From an uncultured Pseudobdellovibrionaceae bacterium (lineage in GTDB: Bacteria > Bdellovibrionota > Bdellovibrionia > Bdellovibrionales > Bdellovibrionaceae): a stretch of 9,574 nt of DNA. The stretch lies in NCBI GenBank assembly GCA_937900305.1, contig CALCCV010000641.1, forward strand, positions 1 to 9,574, in the 5' to 3' direction. The notes under the pieces are model-generated. The model was not told the DNA's origin, made no database searches, and saw nothing but the letters and a program-made list of their open reading frames with translations. Of this stretch, positions 1 to 6,232 are shown piece after piece (within the stretch, counting starts at the first letter, position 1; the number at the start of each line of letters is the position of its first letter). Both the position numbers and the translations under genes were made by a program.

Positions 1-317
1 GCGATCTTTTTGACAAGAGCAATGCGCCGCTGAGTCTGGCCAGAGGCGAGTCTCTCAAAGAGATCGCGGTGGAGATGTCGTTTCTTGTGACGAAAGCAAG
101 GATCCGAGGTGGCTTGGGAGAAGTGACGAGAACAACGCCGACAGAAGAAGCGCTGGATGATTTCGCCATCCGAAGAGCGAGTGTACCGACCCGCCTTTTT
201 GATAAAAGTCTCACCAGCTCCACAATAGGGACAAACAGATGAGTGGACTTCAGTTAGATGAGATTGAGCAAAAAAATCGCCCGGGTAGGGAGTCAGGCTG
301 CAAGACATAGAGAGCAT
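1..317 (-). CDS. Transposase, N-terminal part (runs off the left edge)
   Basis: The minus-strand frame is open from an ATG at 317 (a second in-frame ATG lies at 308) to the window edge. Counting from the 308 ATG it shows a zinc ribbon, CPYC at residues 26-29 and CRRC at 56-59. Between them lies a GRYTR...IQRFFC stretch, and after them a basic FRHKKRHLHRDLFERLASG region ending in TQRRIA, which looks like the start of a helix-turn-helix. This zinc-ribbon plus HTH layout is typical of the N-termini of several IS transposases (IS1- or IS1595-like). The catalytic domain is outside the window, so neither the family nor intactness can be judged. An in-frame TGA lies upstream of the 317 ATG. No good ribosome site is seen for either ATG. 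A regulator with the same fold is possible but less likely. Confidence 0.65.
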   Translation of the reverse strand, partial: MLSMSCSLTPYPGDFFAQSHLTEVHSSVCPYCGAGETFIKKAGRYTRSSDGEIIQRFFCRRCSRHFSQATSDPCFRHKKRHLHRDLFERLASGQTQRRIALVKKI

Positions 318-493
318 CTGAGCAACTTCTAAAACCGCTGAGGATCAATTCCTCCGGCCCTCATCCCGAACTTGATTCCAAATTCGGAGATGCAAACAAG
401 TCCGCCAGTTTTTTTTATTTGCGAATCATTTTGATGTTTTTAACGATTTGCTGAAATGAAACAGAGCCCGCAAAATCGCAGAGAGGAGGAGCC

Positions 494-1516
494 ATGGTCT
501 CGCTATTTCCGTTGATCGAATATTGGTGGTTTTACCTAGCCTTTGTCGTTTTTGTGTTGGCCGTGCTGGCCATGGATCTGGGAGTTTTTCACAAAAAAGC
601 TCATGAAGTCTCTGTGCGCGAGGCTGGAGTGTGGACCGCTGTGTGGATTGGCCTTGCGATTGTTTTTAATTTTGCTTTTTATCAGTATTGTCTATGGAAG
701 TTTTCGGTGGACGAGCGTTTGCTCGCCATTCCCGGATTTGATCCAGCCCTTGCGGCTCGCCAGTCGGCCTTAGAGTTTTTGACAGGTTTCGTGGTGGAAA
801 AAGCGTTGGCGATCGACAACATCTTTGTATTCGCAATTATTTTTTCGTACTTCACTATTCCCAAGATCTATCAACATCGGATTCTGTTTTTTGGAATTTT
901 GGGCGCTCTGGTCTTTCGGGCGGGATTCATCGCGATTGGATCCTATCTTATGGCGTACAGTGCAGTGGTCGTAGTATTTGGTGTGTTTTTGATCTTCACC
1001 GGTCTCAAAATGCTCTGGCCTTCAAAAGAGGTCAATCTCGACGAAAATATTTTGATGAAGCTTTTAAAGAAAATTTTCCCCATCCACACGCAATTGGAAG
1101 GTGAAAAGTTTTTTTGGCGCAAGGAAGGCAAGTGGTTTGCGACGCCACTGTTGTTGGCGTTGGTCTTCATTGAGTTTTCGGACATTGTGTTTGCGGTTGA
1201 TTCGGTGCCGGCAATCTTTGCTTTGACAGATGAACCTCTCATCGTTTTTACGTCCAATATATTTGCAATTTTAGGTTTGCGAAGTCTGTATTTTCTTTTG
1301 GCTGGGGTTATGGATAAGTTCACCTACATCAAGTATGGACTGAGCGGCGTTTTGGTTTTTGTGGGACTTAAAATGACTTATCTCAACTCTCTTTTTGACG
1401 GGCACTTTCCAATTTTGTGGTCGCTGGGAATCATTGGAGGATTGATTGGTGGATCCATTTTAGCATCTGTCTTCAAAGAGGCGAAAGCAAAGGCAAGGCG
1501 CCATGATTTGAAATAA
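494..1516 (+). CDS. alx: TerC/Alx-family integral membrane protein, probable metal-ion exporter
   Basis: This 340-residue polytopic membrane protein aligns by eye along its whole length with E. coli Alx, a TerC-family protein linked to manganese export. It has about eight or nine hydrophobic segments, first near residues 13-30 and last near 307-326. The two family signatures with acidic membrane residues are present: EKALAIDNIF (E102, D108, N109) and FIEFSDIVFAVDSVPA (E227, D230, D236). The conserved TSNIFAILGLRSLYFLL follows at 253-269. The middle cytoplasmic loop (about 174-213) is polar, and the C-terminus is basic (KEAKAKARRHD). The start is fixed by AGGAGG at 484-489, four bases before the ATG. 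No partner gene adjoins it, and no manganese riboswitch of the yybP-ykoY type is recognisable in the short upstream region. The family call is firm; the substrate is inferred from family knowledge. Confidence 0.93.
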   Translation: MVSLFPLIEYWWFYLAFVVFVLAVLAMDLGVFHKKAHEVSVREAGVWTAVWIGLAIVFNFAFYQYCLWKFSVDERLLAIPGFDPALAARQSALEFLTGFVVEKALAIDNIFVFAIIFSYFTIPKIYQHRILFFGILGALVFRAGFIAIGSYLMAYSAVVVVFGVFLIFTGLKMLWPSKEVNLDENILMKLLKKIFPIHTQLEGEKFFWRKEGKWFATPLLLALVFIEFSDIVFAVDSVPAIFALTDEPLIVFTSNIFAILGLRSLYFLLAGVMDKFTYIKYGLSGVLVFVGLKMTYLNSLFDGHFPILWSLGIIGGLIGGSILASVFKEAKAKARRHDLK

Positions 1517-1540
1517 TTCGGTGTTGAACACTTCGGCTAA

Positions 1541-1579
1541 GTCAGGGTGAATGCCGTGAACGGCATTCATGTCAGGGTG
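1541..1579. repeat. 9-bp direct repeats enclosing a perfect palindrome
   Basis: GTCAGGGTG occurs at 1541-1549 and again at 1571-1579. The 21 bases between them, plus two bases of the left repeat, form TGAATGCCG / TGAA / CGGCATTCA (1548-1569), a 9-bp perfect stem with a 4-base loop. No T-tract follows, so a simple terminator is unlikely. The right repeat is also the first recognisable coding sequence of the FKBP relic. The layout resembles a target duplication around a residual transposon end left by imprecise excision, or a replication-slippage product. Confidence 0.7.
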
Positions 1580-1713
1580 TCATTGATATGAAAGTCGGTG
1601 GCAAATGCGCAATCATCGTGCCAGCCAACCTTGCGTATGGGAATGCTGGCGCAGACAAAGTCCCTTCGAACGCGATCATTTTGATAGAGTTCGAAGGGAC
1701 TAAGGTCAAATAA
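1573..1713 (+). pseudogene. FKBP-type peptidyl-prolyl isomerase, C-terminal relic
   Basis: The frame reads QGVIDMKVGGKC, then IIVPANLAYGNAG and VPSNAIILIEFE. These are the last ~47 residues of the FKBP fold: the active-site VGGK...P..LAYG strand and loop, and the closing strand. The preceding part of the domain, including the usual GW[TDE] before this point, is missing. The frame stays open upstream to a TGA at 1525-1527, but those residues do not resemble FKBP. Homology begins exactly at the right copy of the 9-bp direct repeat. An internal ATG at 1588 has only a weak AGGG ten bases upstream. Forty-one residues cannot form an FKBP fold, so a dead fragment is the best reading. Confidence 0.75.
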
Positions 1714-1777
1714 CATCTAAATAAAAACCTGCAAAAAACCTGCAATAGATGCCGCTGAAAAAATACTGAAAAGGAAA

Positions 1778-2209
1778 TTACTGAAATGTGCAAGTCAGCC
1801 GGGTGTTCAAGATGAGCGAGTCTTCGGTCGTTTGAATTGGGGTTTGAGTCGTCAGAGTGGCGGTGTAGTGGGTGACCATCAGATTTTCAGGCTCAATGCG
1901 AGTCATATGCAAAGAGAGTTTCTCTACTGATTCGAATGAATTCTGGTTGCTGACATAGACATCGCCACGCTCGGCCGTGACGTTGACTGCGAACGTCGTC
2001 CCTTGATCTTCCGTATCGATGTCCACAGTGCTAGCGAGCAGGCCGGGCGCCGAAACACTGGCAGATCCCGGAATCAACAACACAGCCAATCTTTGTTTCG
2101 CTTCAGGAGCCGTTTCACAATAAAGCTTAAATGGACGTGGTTCAGCGGCGTGCAGGTTCAAGGCGGCCAAAGTGGTGATCAGTGCAGAAAGACCCAAAAG
2201 TGTTTTCAT
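1778..2209 (-). CDS. Small exported protein of unknown function
   Basis: This 143-residue protein has a clear Sec signal peptide: MKTLLGL, a hydrophobic core, then LHA|AEP with probable cleavage after residue 21. The mature part is Thr/Ser-rich with alternating hydrophobic residues, suggesting a beta-sandwich or small barrel. Its only two cysteines, C31 and C140, sit at the two ends and could form a disulfide that closes the fold in the periplasm. The start is supported by AAGGAGA at the proper distance (about 2214-2220). It converges on the alx-like gene and FKBP relic and is divergent from the VWA lipoprotein gene. I do not recognise a family. Short exported proteins of this style are common in Bdellovibrio-like genomes. 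Confidence 0.85.
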   Translation of the reverse strand: MKTLLGLSALITTLAALNLHAAEPRPFKLYCETAPEAKQRLAVLLIPGSASVSAPGLLASTVDIDTEDQGTTFAVNVTAERGDVYVSNQNSFESVEKLSLHMTRIEPENLMVTHYTATLTTQTPIQTTEDSLILNTRLTCTFQ

Positions 2210-2552
2210 GAAATCTCCTTTGTGTTGATAGTTAGTTCCAAATTGCTAGCACGCTCCTCGAGTCTTGCCAAGAAGACGGGGATGATTCGTGGCGACGTTG
2301 ACGGTTGTGTCTTTGCCGAAGTTTCTCAATCCGTTTCATAACGAGAAAATCACTTTGAGAATTTAAATCTGTGCGGAATGGCACGAAGTTCGTTGAGTCC
2401 ATTGAAAATGTCGATCTCCCAAACACGAGACTTTTGGGCAGTGTCAAACCTTTGGTGAGCAACGTCTTAAGGGGAGATGAACCTTGTGATTTTTTTGCGA
2501 AGGCGCACGATAAGGGAGTCAACAGCGGTTCGTTATTACAAAGGACAAATGC
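2210..2552. other. Gene-free divergent intergenic region
   Basis: These 343 bases separate two divergent genes for exported proteins. Apart from the weak minus-strand promoter, I find no tRNA, riboswitch or recognisable protein. Short frames exist on both strands, but they lack ribosome sites and family resemblance. Toward the right end, TTGTGA (2484-2489) and CGATAA (2508-2513), 18 bases apart, are a poor promoter candidate for the lipoprotein gene. AAAGGA at 2540-2545 is that gene's ribosome site. Confidence 0.5.
2243..2271 (-). promoter_or_regulatory. Possible sigma-70 promoter for the 1778-2209 gene
   Basis: On the minus strand TTGGCA (2271-2266) is followed after 17 bases by TAGCAA (2248-2243), with a TGC just before it that fits an extended -10. 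It lies about 35-60 bases upstream of the start codon. The -10 match is only partial. Confidence 0.35.
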
Positions 2553-4196
2553 ATGAACGTCATTAAAAACATTCTTCGCGGGACTCTTCTCAGCGGCATG
2601 GTCGTCAGCCTCGCTGCCTGTAAGTTGATTTCAGATGAGGGCTCTTCCTCATCCAATGGGCCTGGCTCAGAGATGCCGACATCGGTGACTCCGGAGACAA
2701 CTTATTCTGTCACTCCTGAGGAGCCTTCGGCGCCTGACACCGAGGTGCCAGTGACACCGGTCATTCCGGAGCCAGTGTCTGATGAAATTGGATCTGTTTC
2801 GATCAACAATGGCGATCCGATGACCAAGTTATCGAATGTGAGTCTTCAGCTCTATTTCTTTGAGCCGCGTGGCATGAAGATCTCTTTCAATGACAATTGC
2901 CAGGGTGGAACTTGGGAGGATTATTCAACTAGCAAGAGCGTTGCGCTGGTGACTCTGAATCAAGTTGCAAAAGTTTCAGTGCAATATTTGGACTGGGATC
3001 GCACGCCCACAGAATGTTATTCCGACAGCATTCTCCATGATGACAAAGGCCCCGAAATCATCATCTCTAAATATCCCCTTTCGGTCGTTGCCGAAGGTCA
3101 GATTGCTGAGTTGATTTATGAGGTCGGAGATGCCGGCGGGTCTGGTATCAGTAAAGTCAGCTGCACCATCAACGGGGTGACTAACGCGTGTCCAGAGGGT
3201 CGTAACACGCTGACCACCGCGCAACTTGCCGCTGGTGACTACACGTTCACTGTGAAATCGGAAGACAACCTCGGCAATCTTTCTGAAAAATCGGTGAACT
3301 GGAGGGTTTCTCCTACATATCGAAATGTGATTTCGAACTTCAATGTGAATGAATATCAAAAAGTGGACATTCTTTTTGTCATCGATGACTCGGGCTCAAT
3401 GACTTACGAACAGCAATCGATGGCTCAACGGGTTCGCAACTTCTTGCAAATCATCCACGGGTTGGATTGGCAAATTGCCGTGACAACTACAGATCCACGG
3501 TCGGCTGCTGTGGCAGGAGATGGCAAATTGTTAGCGATGACAGGTTTGACCAATACCTTCATCTTAAAAAGTTCAATGGATGAAAATCAAGCTCAGCAAG
3601 TTTTGGGCAATACCTTGCAGCGTCCTCCGACGGGCAGTGGATCCGAACAAGGGATTCGAGCCACCTACCGAGCCGTCGAGCGGTATGTCAATGGTGGAAA
3701 CAATCCTCAGCACCGGGCTTTGCTGCGATCAGGTGCTCACTTTGCAACTATTGTGATCTCGGATGAAGATGAGAGCGACAACACTGACAAAAATGACCCT
3801 GACAAATTGGTCTCTCTGGTTCACACCACCTTCAGTGGTCAGAAGAACTTTTCATTTCACTCCATCATTACGAAGCCAGGTGATACCGCTTGTCGCGAAA
3901 CTTATGGGGCAGCCTATGGTGATCGTTACGACAAGATGTCGAAACTCACCAGCGGCGTGATAGGATCCGTGTGCGCCACTGATTACGCAGCTCAAGTTGA
4001 GGACATCGCGGACAACGTTCGCAACATGCTTAAAAGCTTGCCTTTGACTTGTGCGCCGATTGCAGGATCACCCATCGTAGTGAAACGAAATGGCGTGAGC
4101 TATTCCGGTGCCTTCACGGTTGACGGCATGAAGTTGAACTTCAGCGATATTTTGCCAGGTGGGGATTACGCCTTGGAATACCGCTGTCTCCTGTAG
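2553..4196 (+). CDS. Lipoprotein with Ig-like region and VWA domain
   Basis: This 547-residue protein begins with a lipoprotein signal peptide (lipobox LAAC, C23). Lys at +2 argues for outer-membrane sorting. A Ser/Thr/Pro/Glu-rich spacer covers about 30-78. A Cys-containing beta region (81-165) follows, then an Ig-like segment (about 168-252) with GGSGISKVSC and GDYTFTVKSEDNLGN. A VWA domain starts at 270. Its metal site (MIDAS) looks intact: D278-x-S280-x-S282 in FVIDDSGSM, probably T360 in PPTGSGSEQG, and D404 in IVISDEDES. The tail (about 495-547) is another small beta region with two cysteines. VWA domains with a MIDAS bind protein ligands through a divalent metal, so adhesion or surface recognition is likely; the ligand is unknown. 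The start is set by AAAGGA seven bases before the ATG. It is the first of three successive lipoprotein genes. Confidence 0.9.
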   Translation: MNVIKNILRGTLLSGMVVSLAACKLISDEGSSSSNGPGSEMPTSVTPETTYSVTPEEPSAPDTEVPVTPVIPEPVSDEIGSVSINNGDPMTKLSNVSLQLYFFEPRGMKISFNDNCQGGTWEDYSTSKSVALVTLNQVAKVSVQYLDWDRTPTECYSDSILHDDKGPEIIISKYPLSVVAEGQIAELIYEVGDAGGSGISKVSCTINGVTNACPEGRNTLTTAQLAAGDYTFTVKSEDNLGNLSEKSVNWRVSPTYRNVISNFNVNEYQKVDILFVIDDSGSMTYEQQSMAQRVRNFLQIIHGLDWQIAVTTTDPRSAAVAGDGKLLAMTGLTNTFILKSSMDENQAQQVLGNTLQRPPTGSGSEQGIRATYRAVERYVNGGNNPQHRALLRSGAHFATIVISDEDESDNTDKNDPDKLVSLVHTTFSGQKNFSFHSIITKPGDTACRETYGAAYGDRYDKMSKLTSGVIGSVCATDYAAQVEDIADNVRNMLKSLPLTCAPIAGSPIVVKRNGVSYSGAFTVDGMKLNFSDILPGGDYALEYRCLL

Positions 4197-4243
4197 TTTT
4201 GTCACCTCTAGTTTGATCAATTCTGGCTCTAGATTTCAGGTCA

Positions 4244-4277
4244 GCGGGTGACAGGACAGCCTGTTCGTCGCACCCGC
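4244..4277 (+). terminator. Strong hairpin after the VWA lipoprotein gene
   Basis: GCGGGTG (4244-4250) pairs perfectly with CACCCGC (4271-4277). Inside it ACAGG (4251-4255) pairs with CCTGT (4260-4264) around ACAG, leaving a 6-base bulge on the 3' side. It lies 48 bases after the stop codon. No T-run follows, so it may be a processing or RNA-stability structure, or a Rho-assisted end, rather than a classic intrinsic terminator. Confidence 0.4.
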
Positions 4278-4339
4278 CTCGTCTCCCGCAAAGCCTTCGC
4301 TCGCGCTCACTCCAGGTGGCAGATGGCCAGGACCTGTTT

Positions 4340-4358
4340 CGCCCGTGTAAGGCGGGCG
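4340..4358 (+). terminator. GC-rich hairpin before an AT-rich tract
   Basis: CGCCCG (4340-4345) and CGGGCG (4353-4358) form a 6-bp stem with a 7-base loop. It is followed by CTCTCTATATTTATATATTT, which is T-rich but interrupted. It could end transcription from the VWA gene. The AT-rich tract could equally be part of a promoter for the next gene. Confidence 0.35.
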
Positions 4359-4632
4359 CTCTCTATATTTATATATTTATCTCAAATTCTGTGAGTGGGA
4401 CAATCAGCCGCCCTAAACCCAGGCTGGCGCAAAACTTGAAATGTTTGGCGACAGTTGGAAGTTGGGCTTGTGAACGCGCATCTCATTCTGAGACAGCGCT
4501 AAAATCTTGACACCTGAGTGACCAAAATTGAGATCGATGAGCTGAATTTGAAAATGCTTGGCCTCTGTGTGGGTTTGCAAGGCTCTGCCTCGGCATGAGA
4601 TTCGCATTTTGAGTCTGTCAGGAGGATCTCTC

Positions 4633-5397
4633 ATGGCTGGAGCTTTCAGAAAGCTTCTCATTTTGACAATGGCAATCAGTGTGCTAGCAGCTTGCGGTAA
4701 GAGCAAGGATGGCAATCCTGAATTGCCAGCGCCAGCGCCTGCGCCAGTGCCGGAGCCTCCACCCGTGGGTGATGGCACCGGTGAGGATACTGGTGGATGG
4801 GAGCCTGATGGCGGTCATACGGTCACCTTTTATCCTGATTTAGCTGAATACAATACATTTGTGGCGGTAGCTCCTTTGAATCATCCAACGAATTTTAAAA
4901 TCACCGTCGACCTTCAAAATTCGGGAACTAGCAACCGTTATGGTGGCGATGTGATTCTCTCCTATGTGGACAACGGCCAACAACGCAAAGGCACGTTGAG
5001 TGCCGAGACCGAAAAAGTCGAAAATGTTCATAGCTTGAATGACAATGGTAAGTGGGATGCACATTATAACTTCTGGCACACGATTGCCGGTAAGACAGTT
5101 TATTCAGGATTCTATGAAGATGACCTGGGCGCAATCGTATTGATCTTAGATGAAATGACTGACGAAGGGGATGCGTCTGGTGGAACTCTTTGGTCAGGCA
5201 AAGTTTATTATAAAAACTTTGCGACCGCGTATGCGCCGAAAAGTCCATATCGGTCGTGCTGGTTTATTCAAAATGATCATAAAAACTATGACTGCCGGGC
5301 TGACTCCATTATTAACAAATCAAGTACGATGCCTGGCAATGGTTATAGGTTACTCGGAACGTTTAGAGGACTTGACCCCTCGAAGGCTTTTCACTGA
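4633..5397 (+). CDS. Lipoprotein with Pro-rich linker and unknown beta-rich domain
   Basis: The start is placed at the ATG at 4633 because AGGAGGA (4620-4626) precedes it and translation then opens with a proper lipoprotein signal (AISVLAAC, C21, then Gly). The frame is open further upstream to 4558, but that would put 25 residues before the signal. A linker rich in Pro, Ala and Gly (about 29-55) leads to a ~195-residue domain with many alternating hydrophobic and aromatic residues, likely all-beta. Two cysteines near the end (in RSCWF and YDCRA) may form a disulfide. I recognise no family or enzymatic motif. The +2 Gly suggests the outer membrane. Its stop codon lies inside the first of two hairpins that lead to the next lipoprotein gene, so co-transcription is plausible. 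Confidence 0.85.
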   Translation: MAGAFRKLLILTMAISVLAACGKSKDGNPELPAPAPAPVPEPPPVGDGTGEDTGGWEPDGGHTVTFYPDLAEYNTFVAVAPLNHPTNFKITVDLQNSGTSNRYGGDVILSYVDNGQQRKGTLSAETEKVENVHSLNDNGKWDAHYNFWHTIAGKTVYSGFYEDDLGAIVLILDEMTDEGDASGGTLWSGKVYYKNFATAYAPKSPYRSCWFIQNDHKNYDCRADSIINKSSTMPGNGYRLLGTFRGLDPSKAFH

Positions 5398-5438
5398 GTC
5401 ACTGGCTCGGTGAAGGAAGGGGCGCCAGAAAATGGCGC
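5390..5438 (+). promoter_or_regulatory. Two tandem RNA hairpins between lipoprotein genes
   Basis: The first stem is TTCACTGAG (5390-5398) with CTCGGTGAA (5406-5414): nine pairs with one G-T and a 7-base loop, and it contains the TGA of the upstream gene. The second is GCGCCA (5422-5427) with TGGCGC (5433-5438), closed by GAAAA and extendable by a G-T pair. It ends only a few bases before the ribosome site (about 5443-5448) of the next gene. Neither has a T-run, so translation coupling, transcript protection or differential expression is more likely than termination. Confidence 0.55.
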
Positions 5439-5453
5439 TATTAGGTGAAAGGT

Positions 5454-6080
5454 ATGAAAAGACAGTTGTGCACATTGCAAGCGCTCTTGCTGAGTCTCAT
5501 TTTTGCCTTTGGCATGCTCGCTTGTAATAAAAAAAACGATGATCCGGCTCCGCTCGCGCCGAGTCCCGTGAATCCAATCGGCACTTACAATGGGGTTTGT
5601 GGATCTTGCAATTTTAGTCAGTATGTTCTGATCAATGCACCGTCACAGGCCCCGATGAAATCCGCCATTTTGACATTTCAATGGCAGGTGATTGGCGATG
5701 CAAACATCGCTCAGCAAGCCTCTTTTAGTGGCGCGACGAGTGTTGCGAAGGCTTATTATGGACCGGTGATGGTGACGGGAACTATTTCGGTGTCCAGCCA
5801 GACGATGGCAGGATTCTGCGTGATTCCGGCGGGCACTTATAACATTCAAACCGTTCAGGCTGGACAAATGCAGAATGCGATTATTTATGCTCCAGAGTTG
5901 ATTGCGTCGGGCCCAATTCAATTTCGATTTTCGATTCCTGGAGCCGTTGGGATTGATAGCGACGGCAATGGCATCATCGATCGCATTGGTGGTCCTCTGC
6001 AAGTCTTGAATGTCAACGGCGGAGCTATTCCTGGTGGCTATTCCTCTTGCAGTGACAACGTCGGAGTTGTTCTAAATTGA
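5454..6080 (+). CDS. Lipoprotein with CGSC motif and calcium-loop-like sequence
   Basis: The ATG at 5454 is preferred over the in-frame GTG at 5445 because AGGTGA (5443-5448) sits five bases before it. The protein is then 208 residues. The signal peptide ends in FGMLAC (C24), followed by Asn and a charged NKKNDD, then a short Pro-rich linker. The mature domain opens with GTYNGVCGSCNF (C49 and C52), has two more cysteines (in GFCVIP and SSCSD), and is rich in Gly, Ala, Ile and Val, suggesting beta structure. DSDGNGIID (168-176) matches the start of an EF-hand or thrombospondin-3-type calcium loop, though the last liganding position is Gly. No family is recognised. It is the last gene of the lipoprotein group; a long hairpin follows. 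Confidence 0.85.
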   Translation: MKRQLCTLQALLLSLIFAFGMLACNKKNDDPAPLAPSPVNPIGTYNGVCGSCNFSQYVLINAPSQAPMKSAILTFQWQVIGDANIAQQASFSGATSVAKAYYGPVMVTGTISVSSQTMAGFCVIPAGTYNIQTVQAGQMQNAIIYAPELIASGPIQFRFSIPGAVGIDSDGNGIIDRIGGPLQVLNVNGGAIPGGYSSCSDNVGVVLN

Positions 6081-6095
6081 TCTTGTCAAACTCAG

Positions 6096-6137
6096 ACACA
6101 GGGTATCGTCAGAGATCTTTCGACGGTCACTCTGTGT
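6096..6137 (+). terminator. Probable transcription terminator after the lipoprotein group
   Basis: A 15-bp stem with one bulged C and two G-T pairs forms between 6096-6110 (ACACAGGGTATCGTC) and 6122-6137, with an 11-base loop. TTTC follows directly. It starts 15 bases after the stop codon and lies well before the recombinase gene, which fits the end of the transcript. The short T-run makes it imperfect. Confidence 0.55.
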
Positions 6138-6232
6138 TTCTCGAGACATTGAACTGTCATTCAAAACTTTTTCGCTAGCGTCGCAACGCCGTCTGACGCA
6201 TTTGATAGACAATCTGGCACGGATTGATTCTA

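Larger units (their letters stand above)
4197..4632. other. Gene-free interval between two lipoprotein genes
   Basis: This 436-base interval is unusually long for the window and holds the two GC-rich hairpins listed separately, then an AT-rich stretch (about 4361-4390). A perfect TTGACA occurs at 4507-4512, but I see no acceptable -10 at 16-18 bases. Frames that cross the region have no ribosome site or family resemblance. An unannotated structured RNA, or a decayed gene in the left half, is possible but not shown. Confidence 0.45.

Noticed and set aside
318..493. Manganese riboswitch (yybP-ykoY) or pH-responsive leader before the alx-like gene
   Set aside because: No recognisable conserved core or suitable stems. 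The T8 run at 409-416 is about 20 bases away from the nearest weak stem (CCGAA/TTCGG), so it is not a terminator either.
2232..2556. Short open frames on both strands of the divergent intergenic region
   Set aside because: They overlap each other, have no ribosome site, no family resemblance and no signal peptide; one runs only into the next gene's start.
4558..4632. Upstream extension of the 4633 lipoprotein
   Set aside because: The frame is open, but the extra 25 residues would sit before the signal peptide, and the strong AGGAGGA lies directly before the ATG at 4633.
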